Numbered from the stretch's first letter, positions 8,060-16,492 are shown. The stretch: 44,454 nt of DNA from an uncultured Rhodospirillales bacterium (GCA_903881515.1 CAIRTN010000202.1:1-44454), one strand, 5' to 3'. Program-made: numbers and translations. The notes: generated by a model from the letters alone, not told the origin.

Positions 8060-8980
8060 ATGACAGCTTCGCCGCAGGCTGCCGGCATGCAAACCCGACC
8101 GCACGGCATCTGGCCGATCCTCTACGCATTCTTCGACGCCCAGGACCGGCTGGACCGCAGCGCGATGCGCCGGCAGACCGAGATCGTGGTCAAGGCCGGT
8201 AGCCATGGCATGGCGATTCTCGGCCTGGCCACCGAGGTCGGCAAACTGTCGCCGGCCGAACGGCGGCAGATGGTGGAATGGGCGGCAGAGGACCTGGCCG
8301 GGCGGCTGCCGCTCGCCGTGACGATCTTCGGCAACACGCCGGAGGAGCAGAGCGCGGCGGTGAGCCATGCCGCGGCCAACGGCGCCTCCTGGGTGGTGCT
8401 GCAACCGCCGCGCCTGCCGGGGATTTCAGAGGCCGAACTGATCCGCTTCTTCGGCGCGGTGATCGAGCGTGCGCCGATTCCGGCCGGCATCCAGAACGCG
8501 CCCGACCTGATCGGCATCGGCCTGGGGCCTGCGGGCATCGCCACGCTGGCGCGCAACCATGCCAATTTCACTGTGCTGAAGGGGGAGGGACCAGCGACGC
8601 TGATCGCGCGTATCGCCGCCGAGACCGGCGATCAGTTGGCGATCTTCAACGGCCGCGGCGGGCTGGAGCTGCCGGATAATCTGCGCGCCGGCTGCGCCGG
8701 GCTGATCCCTGCGCCGGACTGCTTCGAGGCGCAGGTGCAGATCTACGAGGCGATGCGCCGCGGCGACGAGGCGACTGCGGAACGGTTGTATCGCGACATC
8801 CTGCCGGCGATCGTGTTTGTGATGCAGTCGGTGGATCACCTGATCTGCTACGGCAAACGCCTCGTCGCCGCGCGGATGGGCATCGAAGTGTTCGAGCGCG
8901 GGCCGGGGCTGGCGGCGAACGCGTTCGGCCTGTCGGTGGTCGAACGCTTCGCTCGCGAACTGGGTCCCTACCCGGAGTAG
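8060..8980 (+). CDS. DapA-superfamily (class I aldolase-like) protein with an altered active site
   Basis: 306 residues with the (beta/alpha)8 layout of the dihydrodipicolinate synthase family. The Schiff-base lysine is present as K174 in VLKGEG. The other DapA catalytic residues are not: the Tyr of the YN-x-P motif is Gln145 (IQNAP), the Thr of the TTGE motif falls in GLATEV (55-60), and the second Tyr falls at QPP (115-117). It should therefore be a different aldolase, dehydratase or lyase on a keto-acid substrate, not DapA. Start: GGAAAG lies 9 bases before the ATG at 8060; a second ATG is at 8087. It is divergent from pgsA (47 bp) and ends inside a perfect hairpin facing ETF-QO. Confidence 0.85.
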   Translation: MTASPQAAGMQTRPHGIWPILYAFFDAQDRLDRSAMRRQTEIVVKAGSHGMAILGLATEVGKLSPAERRQMVEWAAEDLAGRLPLAVTIFGNTPEEQSAAVSHAAANGASWVVLQPPRLPGISEAELIRFFGAVIERAPIPAGIQNAPDLIGIGLGPAGIATLARNHANFTVLKGEGPATLIARIAAETGDQLAIFNGRGGLELPDNLRAGCAGLIPAPDCFEAQVQIYEAMRRGDEATAERLYRDILPAIVFVMQSVDHLICYGKRLVAARMGIEVFERGPGLAANAFGLSVVERFARELGPYPE

Positions 8981-8987
8981 GGACCCA
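8961..8987. terminator. Perfect 11-bp hairpin between convergent genes
   Basis: TGGGTCCCTAC (8961-8971) pairs exactly with GTAGGGACCCA (8977-8987) around the loop CCGGA. It contains the TAG (8978-8980) of the DapA-like gene and lies just beyond the 3' end of ETF-QO. No T-run follows on either strand. It is either a bidirectional terminator of the poor-U type or a 3'-end stabiliser. Confidence 0.55.
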
Positions 8988-8993
8988 CGTGCA

Positions 8994-10628
8994 CTACATG
9001 CCGCCCGGATAAGCCGGCCCGCCCCCACCTTCCGGCGTGCTCCAGTCGATATTCTGCGTCGGGTCCTTGATGTCGCAGGTTTTGCAATGCACGCAGTTCT
9101 GCGCGTTGATCTGCAGCCGCGGGGTGCCTTCCTCGGCGCCGACGATTTCGTAGACGCCGGCCGGGCAGTAGCGGGTTTCCGGGCTGCGGTAGAGCGCCCA
9201 GTTCACACTGATCGCCTTCTCCGGATCGCGCAGCCGCAGATGGATCGGCTGGTTCTCCTCGTGGTTGGTGTTGCTGATAAACACTGAGGAGTTGCGATCG
9301 AAGCTGATCTTGCCGTCGGGTTTCGGATAGACGATCGGCTGCACCGCGCTGGCATCTTTCAGTGTGGTGTTGTCGTGGTGGCGGTTGTGCAGGGTCCAGG
9401 GCGCCTTGCCGCGGAACAGGTAGGTGTCGAGCGCCGCGTTCACCAGCCCGCCCCACATGCCCCATTTGGCGAAGGCCGGGCGGACATTGCGCACGCCCCA
9501 CAGTTCATGCGCCACCCAGCTTTCGCGTAGCTTGGTCTCGTACGCCGAGGGCTCGGCCTCGCGCGCGCCGGCAAGTTGCTCGGCGATCGCCTCGGCGGCC
9601 AGCATGCCGGATTTCATCGCCGTGTGGGTGCCCTTGATCTTCGGCACGTTCAGCGTGCCGGCGGTATCGCCGATCAGGCAGCCGCCGGGGAAGGTCAGCT
9701 TCGGCAGCGACTGCCAGCCGCCCTCGCTGATCGCGCGCGCGCCATAGGCGATGCGGCGGCCGCCCTCGAAATGCTTGCGCATCTCGGGGTGGGTTTTCAG
9801 GCGCTGCATTTCCTCGAACGGCGAAAGCCAAGGGTTGGTGTAGTCGAGCCCGACGACGTAGCCGTAGGAGACGTAATTCTTGCCCCAGTGATACAGGAAC
9901 GACCCGCCGTAGACTTCGCTGGCCACTGGCCAGCCGATAGTGTGCACCACCAGGCCTGGCTGGTGATTTTCGGCCGGAACCTCCCACAGTTCCTTGATGC
10001 CGATGCCGTAGGTCTGCGGGTCGCGATCCTCGCGCAGATTGTAACGCACCATCAGCTGCTTGGTCAGGCTGCCGCGGCAGCCCTCGGCAAAGATCGTGTA
10101 GGCAGCACGCAGTTCCATGCCGCGGGCGAAATTCGGCCCGTGCGCGCCGGCGCGCGTGATGCCCATGTCGCCGGTGGCGATGCCGACGATGCGGCCATCT
10201 TCTTCCAGCAGTTCGGCGGCGGCAAAGCCGGGATAGATCTCCACGCCCAGCGCCTCGGCCTGCTGGCCGAGCCAGCGGCAGACATCGCCGAGTGAGACGA
10301 TGTAGTTGCCGTGATTATGCATCGTCGGCGGCGTTGGCAGACGGATGGAGCTGTTCTCGAACAGATAGAGGAACTTGTCGTCCGTCGCCTCGGTGACCAG
10401 CGGCGCGTCGGTGGTGCGCCAGTCCGGCAGCAGTTCGTCCAAAGCGCGGGGCTCGACGATAGCGCCGGACAGGATATGCGCGCCCACCTCGGCGCCTTTC
10501 TCCACGACACAGACGGTTGCGTCGGGCGCAACCTGCTTCAGACGGATCGCCGCTGACAGGCCCGCCGGCCCGGCACCGACGATCACGACATCGAACTCCA
10601 TCTGTTCGCGTGCTTCGAGGTCGGACAT
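8994..10628 (-). CDS. Electron transfer flavoprotein-ubiquinone oxidoreductase (ETF-QO)
   Basis: 544 residues from the ATG at 10628, chosen because GCAGGAGGAACC gives an ideal ribosome binding site; an upstream ATG at 10673 would only add a non-homologous leader. The FAD-binding GxGxxG is at 18-23 (GAGPAG). The single 4Fe-4S cluster ligands are C488 and C512-x2-C515-x2-C518 (NCVHCKTC) near the C-terminus. The enzyme is a monotopic inner-membrane protein that passes electrons from ETF, reduced by acyl-CoA and amino-acid dehydrogenases, to ubiquinone. The length and C-terminal GGGGPAYPGGM are typical. It is divergent from the uracil-DNA glycosylase, an arrangement seen in other alphaproteobacteria. 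Confidence 0.97.
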   Translation of the reverse strand: MSDLEAREQMEFDVVIVGAGPAGLSAAIRLKQVAPDATVCVVEKGAEVGAHILSGAIVEPRALDELLPDWRTTDAPLVTEATDDKFLYLFENSSIRLPTPPTMHNHGNYIVSLGDVCRWLGQQAEALGVEIYPGFAAAELLEEDGRIVGIATGDMGITRAGAHGPNFARGMELRAAYTIFAEGCRGSLTKQLMVRYNLREDRDPQTYGIGIKELWEVPAENHQPGLVVHTIGWPVASEVYGGSFLYHWGKNYVSYGYVVGLDYTNPWLSPFEEMQRLKTHPEMRKHFEGGRRIAYGARAISEGGWQSLPKLTFPGGCLIGDTAGTLNVPKIKGTHTAMKSGMLAAEAIAEQLAGAREAEPSAYETKLRESWVAHELWGVRNVRPAFAKWGMWGGLVNAALDTYLFRGKAPWTLHNRHHDNTTLKDASAVQPIVYPKPDGKISFDRNSSVFISNTNHEENQPIHLRLRDPEKAISVNWALYRSPETRYCPAGVYEIVGAEEGTPRLQINAQNCVHCKTCDIKDPTQNIDWSTPEGGGGPAYPGGM

Positions 10629-10726
10629 GGTTCCTCCTGCTTCGGCCCACGTAGGGCTGGGCCACATCACCATTTACGCAGCCCTCGCGAGTTGTGCAAA
10701 AGCTGATAGCGGAGAACAGTATCGCG

Positions 10727-11524
10727 ATGGAGAGCATGCACGCGGCCCTGGCCGCCCTGCGCCTGCAGATCGAGTGGGGAGCGGACGAGGCGCTGGAGAT
10801 GGCGCCGGTGGACCGGATGGTGATTCGCGCGCCCGCGCCGCCTCGGCCGATGACGCCTCCCCCACAGCGCCCGGTGGCGGCGCCTGCCCCCGTCGCCGTA
10901 CCACCGCCAGCCAGCCAGAGCGCGCGGGATATCGCCAACGCAGCGAACACGTTCGAGGAACTGCGCGCCGCGCTGGCGGGGTTCGATGGCTGCCCGCTGT
11001 CGCATACCGCGACCAAGCTCGTGTTTGCCGATGGCAATGCCGACTCGGGGCTGATGCTGGTCGGCGAAGGCCCGGGCGCGGAGGAGGACCGGGCGGGGCT
11101 GCCGTTCGTCGGGCCGTCGGGGCAGTTGCTGGACCGGATGCTGGCCAGCATCGGCCTTGACCGCACGAAATGCCTGATCACCAACCTCATCCCCTGGCGC
11201 CCGCCCGGCAATCGGAACCCGACCGACGCCGAGGTGATGACCTGCCTGCCGTTCCTGCTGCGCCACATTGCCTTGGTGCGGCCGCGCCGGCTGGTGCTGC
11301 TGGGCAAGCTGTCGGCCAGTGCGCTGACCGGCAACAAGGCCGGCATCCTGCGCATGCGCGGCAAATGGACCGAGGTGCATGTGCCCGGCCTGCCCGCGCC
11401 AATTCCCGCGCTGCCGATGCTGCACCCCGCCTATCTGCTGCGCACCCCCGGCGCGAAACGCGATGCCTGGGCCGATCTGCTGCTACTGCGCCGCACAATC
11501 GACAAGGATTTGTCAACTTTCTGA
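10727..11524 (+). CDS. Uracil-DNA glycosylase, family-4-like, with incomplete Fe-S ligands
   Basis: 265 residues from the ATG at 10727 (GGAGAA 10 bases upstream); a GTG at 10694 is in frame but has poor context. A proline-rich linker (about 35-65) precedes the catalytic domain. Motif A is GEGPGAEED (113-121), followed by LPFVGPSGQLLDRML. Motif B is LHPAYLLR with H233. Canonical family 4 enzymes have four cysteines for a 4Fe-4S cluster. Here the first is Phe86 (FDGC), the second is C89, the third is Trp157 (NLIPWRPPGNR) and the fourth is C173, so the cluster is probably absent. The enzyme should remove uracil from DNA to start base-excision repair. Confidence 0.92.
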   Translation: MESMHAALAALRLQIEWGADEALEMAPVDRMVIRAPAPPRPMTPPPQRPVAAPAPVAVPPPASQSARDIANAANTFEELRAALAGFDGCPLSHTATKLVFADGNADSGLMLVGEGPGAEEDRAGLPFVGPSGQLLDRMLASIGLDRTKCLITNLIPWRPPGNRNPTDAEVMTCLPFLLRHIALVRPRRLVLLGKLSASALTGNKAGILRMRGKWTEVHVPGLPAPIPALPMLHPAYLLRTPGAKRDAWADLLLLRRTIDKDLSTF

Positions 11525-11546
11525 TCGCAGACTGCCCGCCAAGCGG

Positions 11547-11574
11547 CTGACAAAAGGTGGGCATGCATTATTTT
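11547..11574 (+). promoter_or_regulatory. Candidate sigma-70 promoter for the lytic transglycosylase
   Basis: CTGACA at 11547-11552, a 16 bp spacer, and TATTTT at 11569-11574. This would start transcription near 11581, upstream of the ATGs at 11608 and 11635 and downstream of the GTG at 11557. It argues against the longest reading of the gene. Confidence 0.4.
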
Positions 11575-11634
11575 CGAGATTCGTCGCACACGCAGGGGTT
11601 GCGTCCCATGGATGCGCTGTGTAGGGCAGCCGTC

Positions 11635-13485
11635 ATGCGAGGGATCGGATTTACGCTCTCCCGCCTTCCCGCCGCCCGGGCATTCATTGCCGGGGTCGCG
11701 ATTCTGGCCGGTGCTTCGGCCGAGAAGGCGCACGCCCAGGGTTTGAATGGCAACGATGATACCGCGTTCGCGGTACCACCCGTGGCCCCGCGCGGGTCCG
11801 CCGGCGTGGCCTTGCCGCAGCCTTTGCCGCCCAGCGATGCCACGCGGCTGCGCCGGATCTTCGCGTTCCAGAGCAGCGGGCGCATCGCCGAGGCGATCCA
11901 GGAAGCCGGATTGTTCGACAGTTCCACCCCGCTGGGACAAGGCATGCTCGGCCATGTCCTCGCCCAGCGATATCTCGGTCCGCAAACCAAATCCACTGCA
12001 CCGCAACTGCGCGCCTGGCTCGAGTCGTGGCCGGGACTGCCGGACGCGCCGGCGATCCACGCGTTGCTCAGCTTGCGCCTGCCGCGCGGACAGGTGCCGC
12101 CGCCGCCGGTGCTGATCAGCCTCAGCACCACCGCTCAGGCCGATGACAGCGCAGTCCCGGTGCCCGAGGAGACCGAGCCGGCCGAGCGGATGCCGGTGCG
12201 CAACCGCGCGCTCGAACGCAGCGTCTGCGATGCGGCGCGCGCCGGCGGGGCCGCGGCGGTAAACAAGGTTCTGGCTCAGGCCCGCGGCCTGGCGCCGGGC
12301 TATGCCTCGCTGCTGCGCGGCGAGGCGGCGCGGGTGCTGTTCGCCCTGAACCGTGATCAGGATGCTTATGACGTGGCGCTGCCCGGTGTCGGCGCGCCCG
12401 GCAGCGATACCGCGGGGCTCGCCGGCTATATGGCCGGACTTGCGGCCTGGCGGATGCAGAAGCCGGAACTCGCCCTGCCGATGTTCGAGGCGTCGTGGAT
12501 GGCTGGGCTGACCACCTCCTCGCTGCGCGCCGGCGCCGCGTTCTGGGCGGCACGGACGCATTTGGCAACGCGCGATCCGCTGGGCTGGTACGGCTGGATG
12601 CAGCGCGCCGGCGATGAGGAACGCACGTTCTACGGCATTCTGGCCCGCCGGGTGCAGGGCCTCGATCTCGATCTGCGCGCCGGACGGCGGGAGGTGCTGG
12701 GCGAGGCCGATGTCGCCGCTGTCGCCGCCACCGATGCCGGGCTGCGCGCCTTCGCGCTGTTGCAGATCGGCCAGATCGGCCGTGCCGATGCCGAACTGCG
12801 TTTGCTCTGGCCGCAGGCGCAGACCACGCCGACGCTGGCGCGCGCGATCATGCTGGTCGCCGAACGCGCCGGCCTGGTCGATCTCGCGGCCCAACTGGCC
12901 GATCTCGTGCAGGCCGCCGACGAACGTCCGCGCGACATGATGCGCTTTCCGGTGCCGCATCTGCGCCCGCGTGGGGGCTTCATCGCCGACCCCGCTTTGG
13001 TCTACGGCGTCGCGCGCACCGAATCGAACTTCGATGCCGGCACGGTGTCCTCGGCCGGGGCGCGCGGGGTGATGCAGATCATGCCGGCCACCGCGCGGTT
13101 CATCGGCTCCGGCGCCGAGGGACGCGTCACGCTGCGCGATCCGGCGGTGAATCTCGATCTCGGGCAGCGCTATCTGGCCTATCTGGCCGGGCTCGACGTG
13201 GTGGGCGGCGATCTGGTGCGTGTGCTGGCCAGCTATAATTCCGGGCCGTGCAATTTCGGCCGCTGGAGCAACGCCGTGCAGGACCGCGGCGACCCCTTGC
13301 TGTTCCTCGAGGCCATCCCGGTCGATGAGACGCGGGCCTATATCCCGCGCGTGCTCGCTTATACCTGGATCTATGCCGCACGGCTGCGCATGCCCGCACC
13401 CAGCCTGGACGAACTCGCTGCCGGCACCTGGCCGCGCTATCATCCGTTCGAGACCGCGCAGGGGCCGGCCACGCTCCTGAACTGA
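11635..13485 (+). CDS. Periplasmic soluble lytic murein transglycosylase (Slt family)
   Basis: 616 residues from the ATG at 11635, which gives a normal signal peptide: a basic start, the core FIAGVAILAGASA, and probable cleavage after AHA. ATG 11608 is an alternative with AGGGG upstream. The long helical repeat region resembles the U-shaped superhelix of Slt70 and precedes the goose-lysozyme-like SLT domain. The catalytic Glu is encoded at 13021-13023 in ARTESNFD, followed by GARGVMQIMPATA, LASYNSGP and AYIPRVLAYTWIY. The enzyme cleaves MurNAc-GlcNAc bonds to give 1,6-anhydro muropeptides during wall turnover. It is followed 13 bp later by moaB, possibly in one transcript. Confidence 0.93.
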   Translation: MRGIGFTLSRLPAARAFIAGVAILAGASAEKAHAQGLNGNDDTAFAVPPVAPRGSAGVALPQPLPPSDATRLRRIFAFQSSGRIAEAIQEAGLFDSSTPLGQGMLGHVLAQRYLGPQTKSTAPQLRAWLESWPGLPDAPAIHALLSLRLPRGQVPPPPVLISLSTTAQADDSAVPVPEETEPAERMPVRNRALERSVCDAARAGGAAAVNKVLAQARGLAPGYASLLRGEAARVLFALNRDQDAYDVALPGVGAPGSDTAGLAGYMAGLAAWRMQKPELALPMFEASWMAGLTTSSLRAGAAFWAARTHLATRDPLGWYGWMQRAGDEERTFYGILARRVQGLDLDLRAGRREVLGEADVAAVAATDAGLRAFALLQIGQIGRADAELRLLWPQAQTTPTLARAIMLVAERAGLVDLAAQLADLVQAADERPRDMMRFPVPHLRPRGGFIADPALVYGVARTESNFDAGTVSSAGARGVMQIMPATARFIGSGAEGRVTLRDPAVNLDLGQRYLAYLAGLDVVGGDLVRVLASYNSGPCNFGRWSNAVQDRGDPLLFLEAIPVDETRAYIPRVLAYTWIYAARLRMPAPSLDELAAGTWPRYHPFETAQGPATLLN

Positions 13486-13498
13486 CAGGAGAGCCGCC

Positions 13499-14044
13499 AT
13501 GTCGCGCATCGACGAATCCCGCCCGTTCCTGCCCGTCAGCATCGCCGTGCTGACGGTGTCGGACACCCGCACGCTGGACAACGACACCTCCGGCGCGACG
13601 CTCGCCGCGCGGGTCACCGGTGCCGGGCACCGGCTGGCCGCGCGCGAGATCGAGAAGGATGATGCGGAGTCGATCGCTGTCATCCTCAACCGCTGGATCG
13701 ACGATCCGGCGATCGACGTGGTGATCACCACCGGCGGCACCGGAATCACCGGGCGCGATGTCACCCCCGAAGCGTTCTCACGCGTGCTGGAGAAAACCAT
13801 CGAGGGCTTCGGCGAGTTGTTCCGCATGCTGAGCTACCAGAAGATCGGCACCTCGACGATGCAGTCCCGCGCTATCGGCGGCGTGTCACGCGGCACTTAT
13901 CTGTTCGCGCTACCGGGCAGCACCGGGGCCGTGAAGGACGCCTGGGACGACATCCTGGTCTGGCAGCTCGATAACCGACACCGGCCCTGCAACCTCGTGG
14001 AACTGATGCCGCGGCTGCAGGAGCACCTGAAGGCCGCGTCCTAG
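13499..14044 (+). CDS. moaB: Molybdenum cofactor biosynthesis protein MoaB (MogA/MoaB family)
   Basis: 181 residues. The molybdopterin-binding signature reads ITTGGTGITGRDVTPEA around residues 78-94, with LPGSTGAVKDAWD later. MoaB/MogA-type proteins adenylate molybdopterin before metal insertion; some MoaB proteins are inactive, so activity is inferred. The ribosome binding site is ACAGGAGAG, 6 bases upstream. It is 5.5 kb from the mobB/moaD/moaE cluster and on the other strand. The stop overlaps the convergent DJ-1/PfpI gene within a shared CTAG. Confidence 0.93.
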   Translation: MSRIDESRPFLPVSIAVLTVSDTRTLDNDTSGATLAARVTGAGHRLAAREIEKDDAESIAVILNRWIDDPAIDVVITTGGTGITGRDVTPEAFSRVLEKTIEGFGELFRMLSYQKIGTSTMQSRAIGGVSRGTYLFALPGSTGAVKDAWDDILVWQLDNRHRPCNLVELMPRLQEHLKAAS

Positions 14045-14721
14045 AGCGTTTCGCCGACGCGGGCGACCAGGGCTTCGCGCGCGGCGCGGGTGGCTGCTCC
14101 GCGGGTGCGGACGGCTTGCAGTATTTCAGGCGCGGCGGTTTGCGGTGTGCCGGAATCGAATGGCGGTGCGGGCGAATATTCGATCTGCAGCTGCACGGCT
14201 TTGGCCACTGCCTCGCCGCACATTTCCGCCACCAAAGTGAGCGCGAAATCGATCCCAGCGGTGACGCCGCCGCCGGTGAACAGGTTGCCGTCGCGCACCA
14301 CGCGGCCCTGGGTCGGGATCGCGCCGAGCCCGGCCAGCAGGTCGTGCGCCGACCAGTGCGTCGTCGCCCGTTTGCCCTTCAGCAGGCCCGCCGCGCCCAG
14401 CACCAGCGCGCCGGTGCAGACCGAGGTGACATAGCGCGCTGCCGCGGCCTGTTGGCACAGGAACGCCAGCACATCGGCATCTTCCATCTGCGCCGAAACG
14501 CCCGGGCCGCCGGGGACGCAGATCACATCGAGCTGCGGGCAGTCCGACATCAGCGTATCCGGCAGCAGGCCGAGACCGGTCTCGGCGCGCACCGGCTCCA
14601 GCGTGCGCGCGATCAGCAGCGTGCGGATGCCGGGCGTTTTGCGGAACACCTCGTAGGGACCGGTTAGGTCCAGCTGGGTCAGATCGGGAAACAGCAACAG
14701 CCCGACAGTGATCTGCGACAT
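14041..14721 (-). CDS. inhA: DJ-1/PfpI family protein, isonitrile-hydratase-like
   Basis: 226 residues from the ATG at 14721, with GAGAGGTG as ribosome binding site. A much longer open frame upstream has no homology and crosses the divergent radical SAM gene. The nucleophile elbow is VTSVCTGALVLGAAGLL with Cys102. LDLTGPYEVF carries Asp18, and the C-terminal half contains RATTHW, VRDGNLFTGGGVTAGIDFAL and QIEYSPAPPFDSG. This pattern closely matches Pseudomonas isonitrile hydratase (InhA), which hydrates R-NC to an N-formamide using Cys101 and Asp17. The substrate here is unproven. It shares the intergenic region 14722-14845, including a palindrome, with the radical SAM gene. Confidence 0.88.
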   Translation of the reverse strand: MSQITVGLLLFPDLTQLDLTGPYEVFRKTPGIRTLLIARTLEPVRAETGLGLLPDTLMSDCPQLDVICVPGGPGVSAQMEDADVLAFLCQQAAAARYVTSVCTGALVLGAAGLLKGKRATTHWSAHDLLAGLGAIPTQGRVVRDGNLFTGGGVTAGIDFALTLVAEMCGEAVAKAVQLQIEYSPAPPFDSGTPQTAAPEILQAVRTRGAATRAAREALVARVGETL

Positions 14722-14764
14722 CGCACCTCTCCGTGTTGCGACGAGCCTAGTTCGGGTGTGGTGG

Positions 14765-14788
14765 GAACAAAATGTTGCTGTTTTGTTC
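14765..14788. promoter_or_regulatory. Palindromic putative operator between divergent genes
   Basis: GAACAAAA (14765-14772) and TTTTGTTC (14781-14788) are perfect inverted arms separated by 8 bases. The site abuts a TTGACG hexamer at 14789-14794 that could be the -35 element of the radical SAM gene, so a bound protein would block that promoter. The AT-rich core contrasts with its surroundings. The regulator is unknown. Confidence 0.45.
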
Positions 14789-14845
14789 TTGACGCTGATG
14801 AGACGCCGCGCCATGTTTCGTACCGAACGAAAGAGGAACACGCAG

Positions 14846-16111
14846 ATGCGCGAGTTCGATCGGCCCGGCCCCATCATCGAAGGCGATCTGGCGCGAGAGA
14901 TCGACGAGTACGAGCTGCATGCCCTGGAATATGCCGGCATGATCAACGAGGCGCCGCGCCGTGGCGAGGCATCGCGACGTGACCGGCCGTCGCTGGCGAT
15001 CCCGCCGCGCCCGCCGGTGGTGCCCTCGATGCCCGCGCGCCGCGGCCGGGGCGCCACGGTCAATCCGCCGAACCGGTTCGAGAAGACCGAGGCCGCGCCG
15101 TTCGACGATGGCTGGAAAACGCTGGACGTCGACTTCACCGATCTGCCGCCGCTGCCGACCACGCTGACCCGCGATTCCGCGCGCAGCGTGATCACCTATA
15201 ACCAGTCGCCCGATGTCGGATTCGACCGGGCGATCAATCCGTATCGTGGCTGCGAGCATGGCTGCGTCTACTGCTATGCCCGGCCCAGCCATGCCTATCT
15301 CGGCTACTCGCCGGGGCTGGATTTCGAAACCAAGCTACTGTTCAAACCCGAAGTTGCCGACTTGCTGGAACGCGAATTACGCAAGCCCGGCTACGTGCCT
15401 CGCCCGATCGCGCTCGGCACCAATACCGACCCGTATCAGCCGGTGGACCGCACCTTGAAGCTAACCCGCGCGGTGCTGGAGGTTCTGGACCGGTTCAATC
15501 ATCCGGTCACCATCGTCACCAAATCCGCCGGCGTGCTGCGTGATGCCGACATTCTGCAATCCATGGCCAAGCGCAATCTGGTGCGGGTCTGCCTATCGGT
15601 CACCACGCTCGATCCGGCGTTGGCGCGGCGGATGGAACCGCGCGCCGCAACCCCGGCGCGCCGGCTGCAGGCGCTGGGCGAGCTGACCCGGCTGGGTATT
15701 CCCAGCGGGGTGATGGCGGCGCCGATGATCCCGGGGCTGAACGACGCCGAGCTGGAGAAGATCTTGGAATCCGCGTCACGCGCCGGGGCGGGATGGGGCG
15801 GCTACATCCTGCTGCGCCTGCCGCATGAGCTGAAGCAGATCTTCGAGACCTGGCTGCAGGAGCACTTTCCCGATCGCGCAAAGCGCGTGCTGGAACTGAT
15901 CCGCGAAACCCGGGCCGGCGCGCTGAGCGATGCGAAATACGGCCAGCGTTTCACCGGCACCGGGGTCTATGCCGACATGCTGGCCAAGCGGTTCACCCGG
16001 GCTGCAAAGCAATGGGGACTGGACCAGACAAGCTCGCTGGATTGCAGCCAGTTCCGCGTGCCGCCAACGGCCAGCCAGGGTTTTGCCGAGGCGCAGCTCT
16101 CACTGTTCTAA
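14846..16111 (+). CDS. PA0069-family (SplB-like) radical SAM protein
   Basis: 421 residues from the ATG at 14846 (AGAGGA 8 bases upstream); earlier in-frame ATGs at 14798 and 14813 lie in the promoter/operator region. The radical SAM cluster motif is C136-x3-C140-x2-C143 (CEHGCVYC), following INPYRG. Downstream are ALGTNTDPYQPVD, TKSAGVLRD, LSVTTLD and PMIPGLND, as in the PA0069/Rv2578c family related to spore photoproduct lyase. The N-terminal 110 residues are basic and low-complexity. A DNA-repair role has been suggested for relatives but is not proven. Its TAA overlaps the stop of the convergent cupin gene (CTAA). Confidence 0.9.
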   Translation: MREFDRPGPIIEGDLAREIDEYELHALEYAGMINEAPRRGEASRRDRPSLAIPPRPPVVPSMPARRGRGATVNPPNRFEKTEAAPFDDGWKTLDVDFTDLPPLPTTLTRDSARSVITYNQSPDVGFDRAINPYRGCEHGCVYCYARPSHAYLGYSPGLDFETKLLFKPEVADLLERELRKPGYVPRPIALGTNTDPYQPVDRTLKLTRAVLEVLDRFNHPVTIVTKSAGVLRDADILQSMAKRNLVRVCLSVTTLDPALARRMEPRAATPARRLQALGELTRLGIPSGVMAAPMIPGLNDAELEKILESASRAGAGWGGYILLRLPHELKQIFETWLQEHFPDRAKRVLELIRETRAGALSDAKYGQRFTGTGVYADMLAKRFTRAAKQWGLDQTSSLDCSQFRVPPTASQGFAEAQLSLF

Positions 16112-16458
16112 TCGATGGGAATGAACAGTGAGTGCCGCATCTTGCCGTCGATCGCCTGCGAGCAATGGCCCTTGCCGTGGGTATCCTCGACCAGGAAGAT
16201 TTCGCCCGGCCCGATCACCCGCGTTTCGCCGTCGCTGACGGTGATCTTCACCGCGGCATCGAGGTTGACGATGTATTGCCGCCGCGGTGCGGGGTGCCAG
16301 TCGTAATCGTAGGTGCCGGGTGTTTCGCGGAAGATGATGCCGGTCGCCGGCATGCGGGCAGAGATCTTGCCGCCCGGGCCTTCGGCGGCCCAGTCGATCT
16401 CGATATCGCCCCAATGGGTTTCCCCGGCGTCGTCGACGTAGAGGTGGTGGATATGCAT
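16108..16458 (-). CDS. Small cupin-fold protein
   Basis: 116 residues, one cupin barrel. HPAPRRQYIVNLDAAVKI corresponds to cupin motif 1 and GPGEIFLVEDTHGKGHCSQ to motif 2; the ending AIDGKMRHSLFIPID is common in short cupins of alphaproteobacteria. The metal-ligand set is partial (H55, H90 and nearby acids), so binding or catalysis cannot be predicted. The ribosome binding site is AAGGAA, 9 bases upstream. It lies 34 bp after the DUF4239 gene and is the last gene of the glmU operon strand run. Confidence 0.8.
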   Translation of the reverse strand: MHIHHLYVDDAGETHWGDIEIDWAAEGPGGKISARMPATGIIFRETPGTYDYDWHPAPRRQYIVNLDAAVKITVSDGETRVIGPGEIFLVEDTHGKGHCSQAIDGKMRHSLFIPID

Positions 16459-16492
16459 CGTCTCGTTTCCTTTTAATTCGATCCAGCCGGTG

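Noticed and set aside
11431-13827. A 798-codon antisense frame across the transglycosylase and into moaB
   Set aside because: It spans two well-supported genes on the other strand and has no recognisable domain or ribosome binding site.
14765-14788. LexA/SOS box
   Set aside because: The arms are inverted with an 8-base gap, unlike the direct GTTC-N7-GTTC repeat of alphaproteobacteria or the GAAC-N4-GTTC Gram-positive box.
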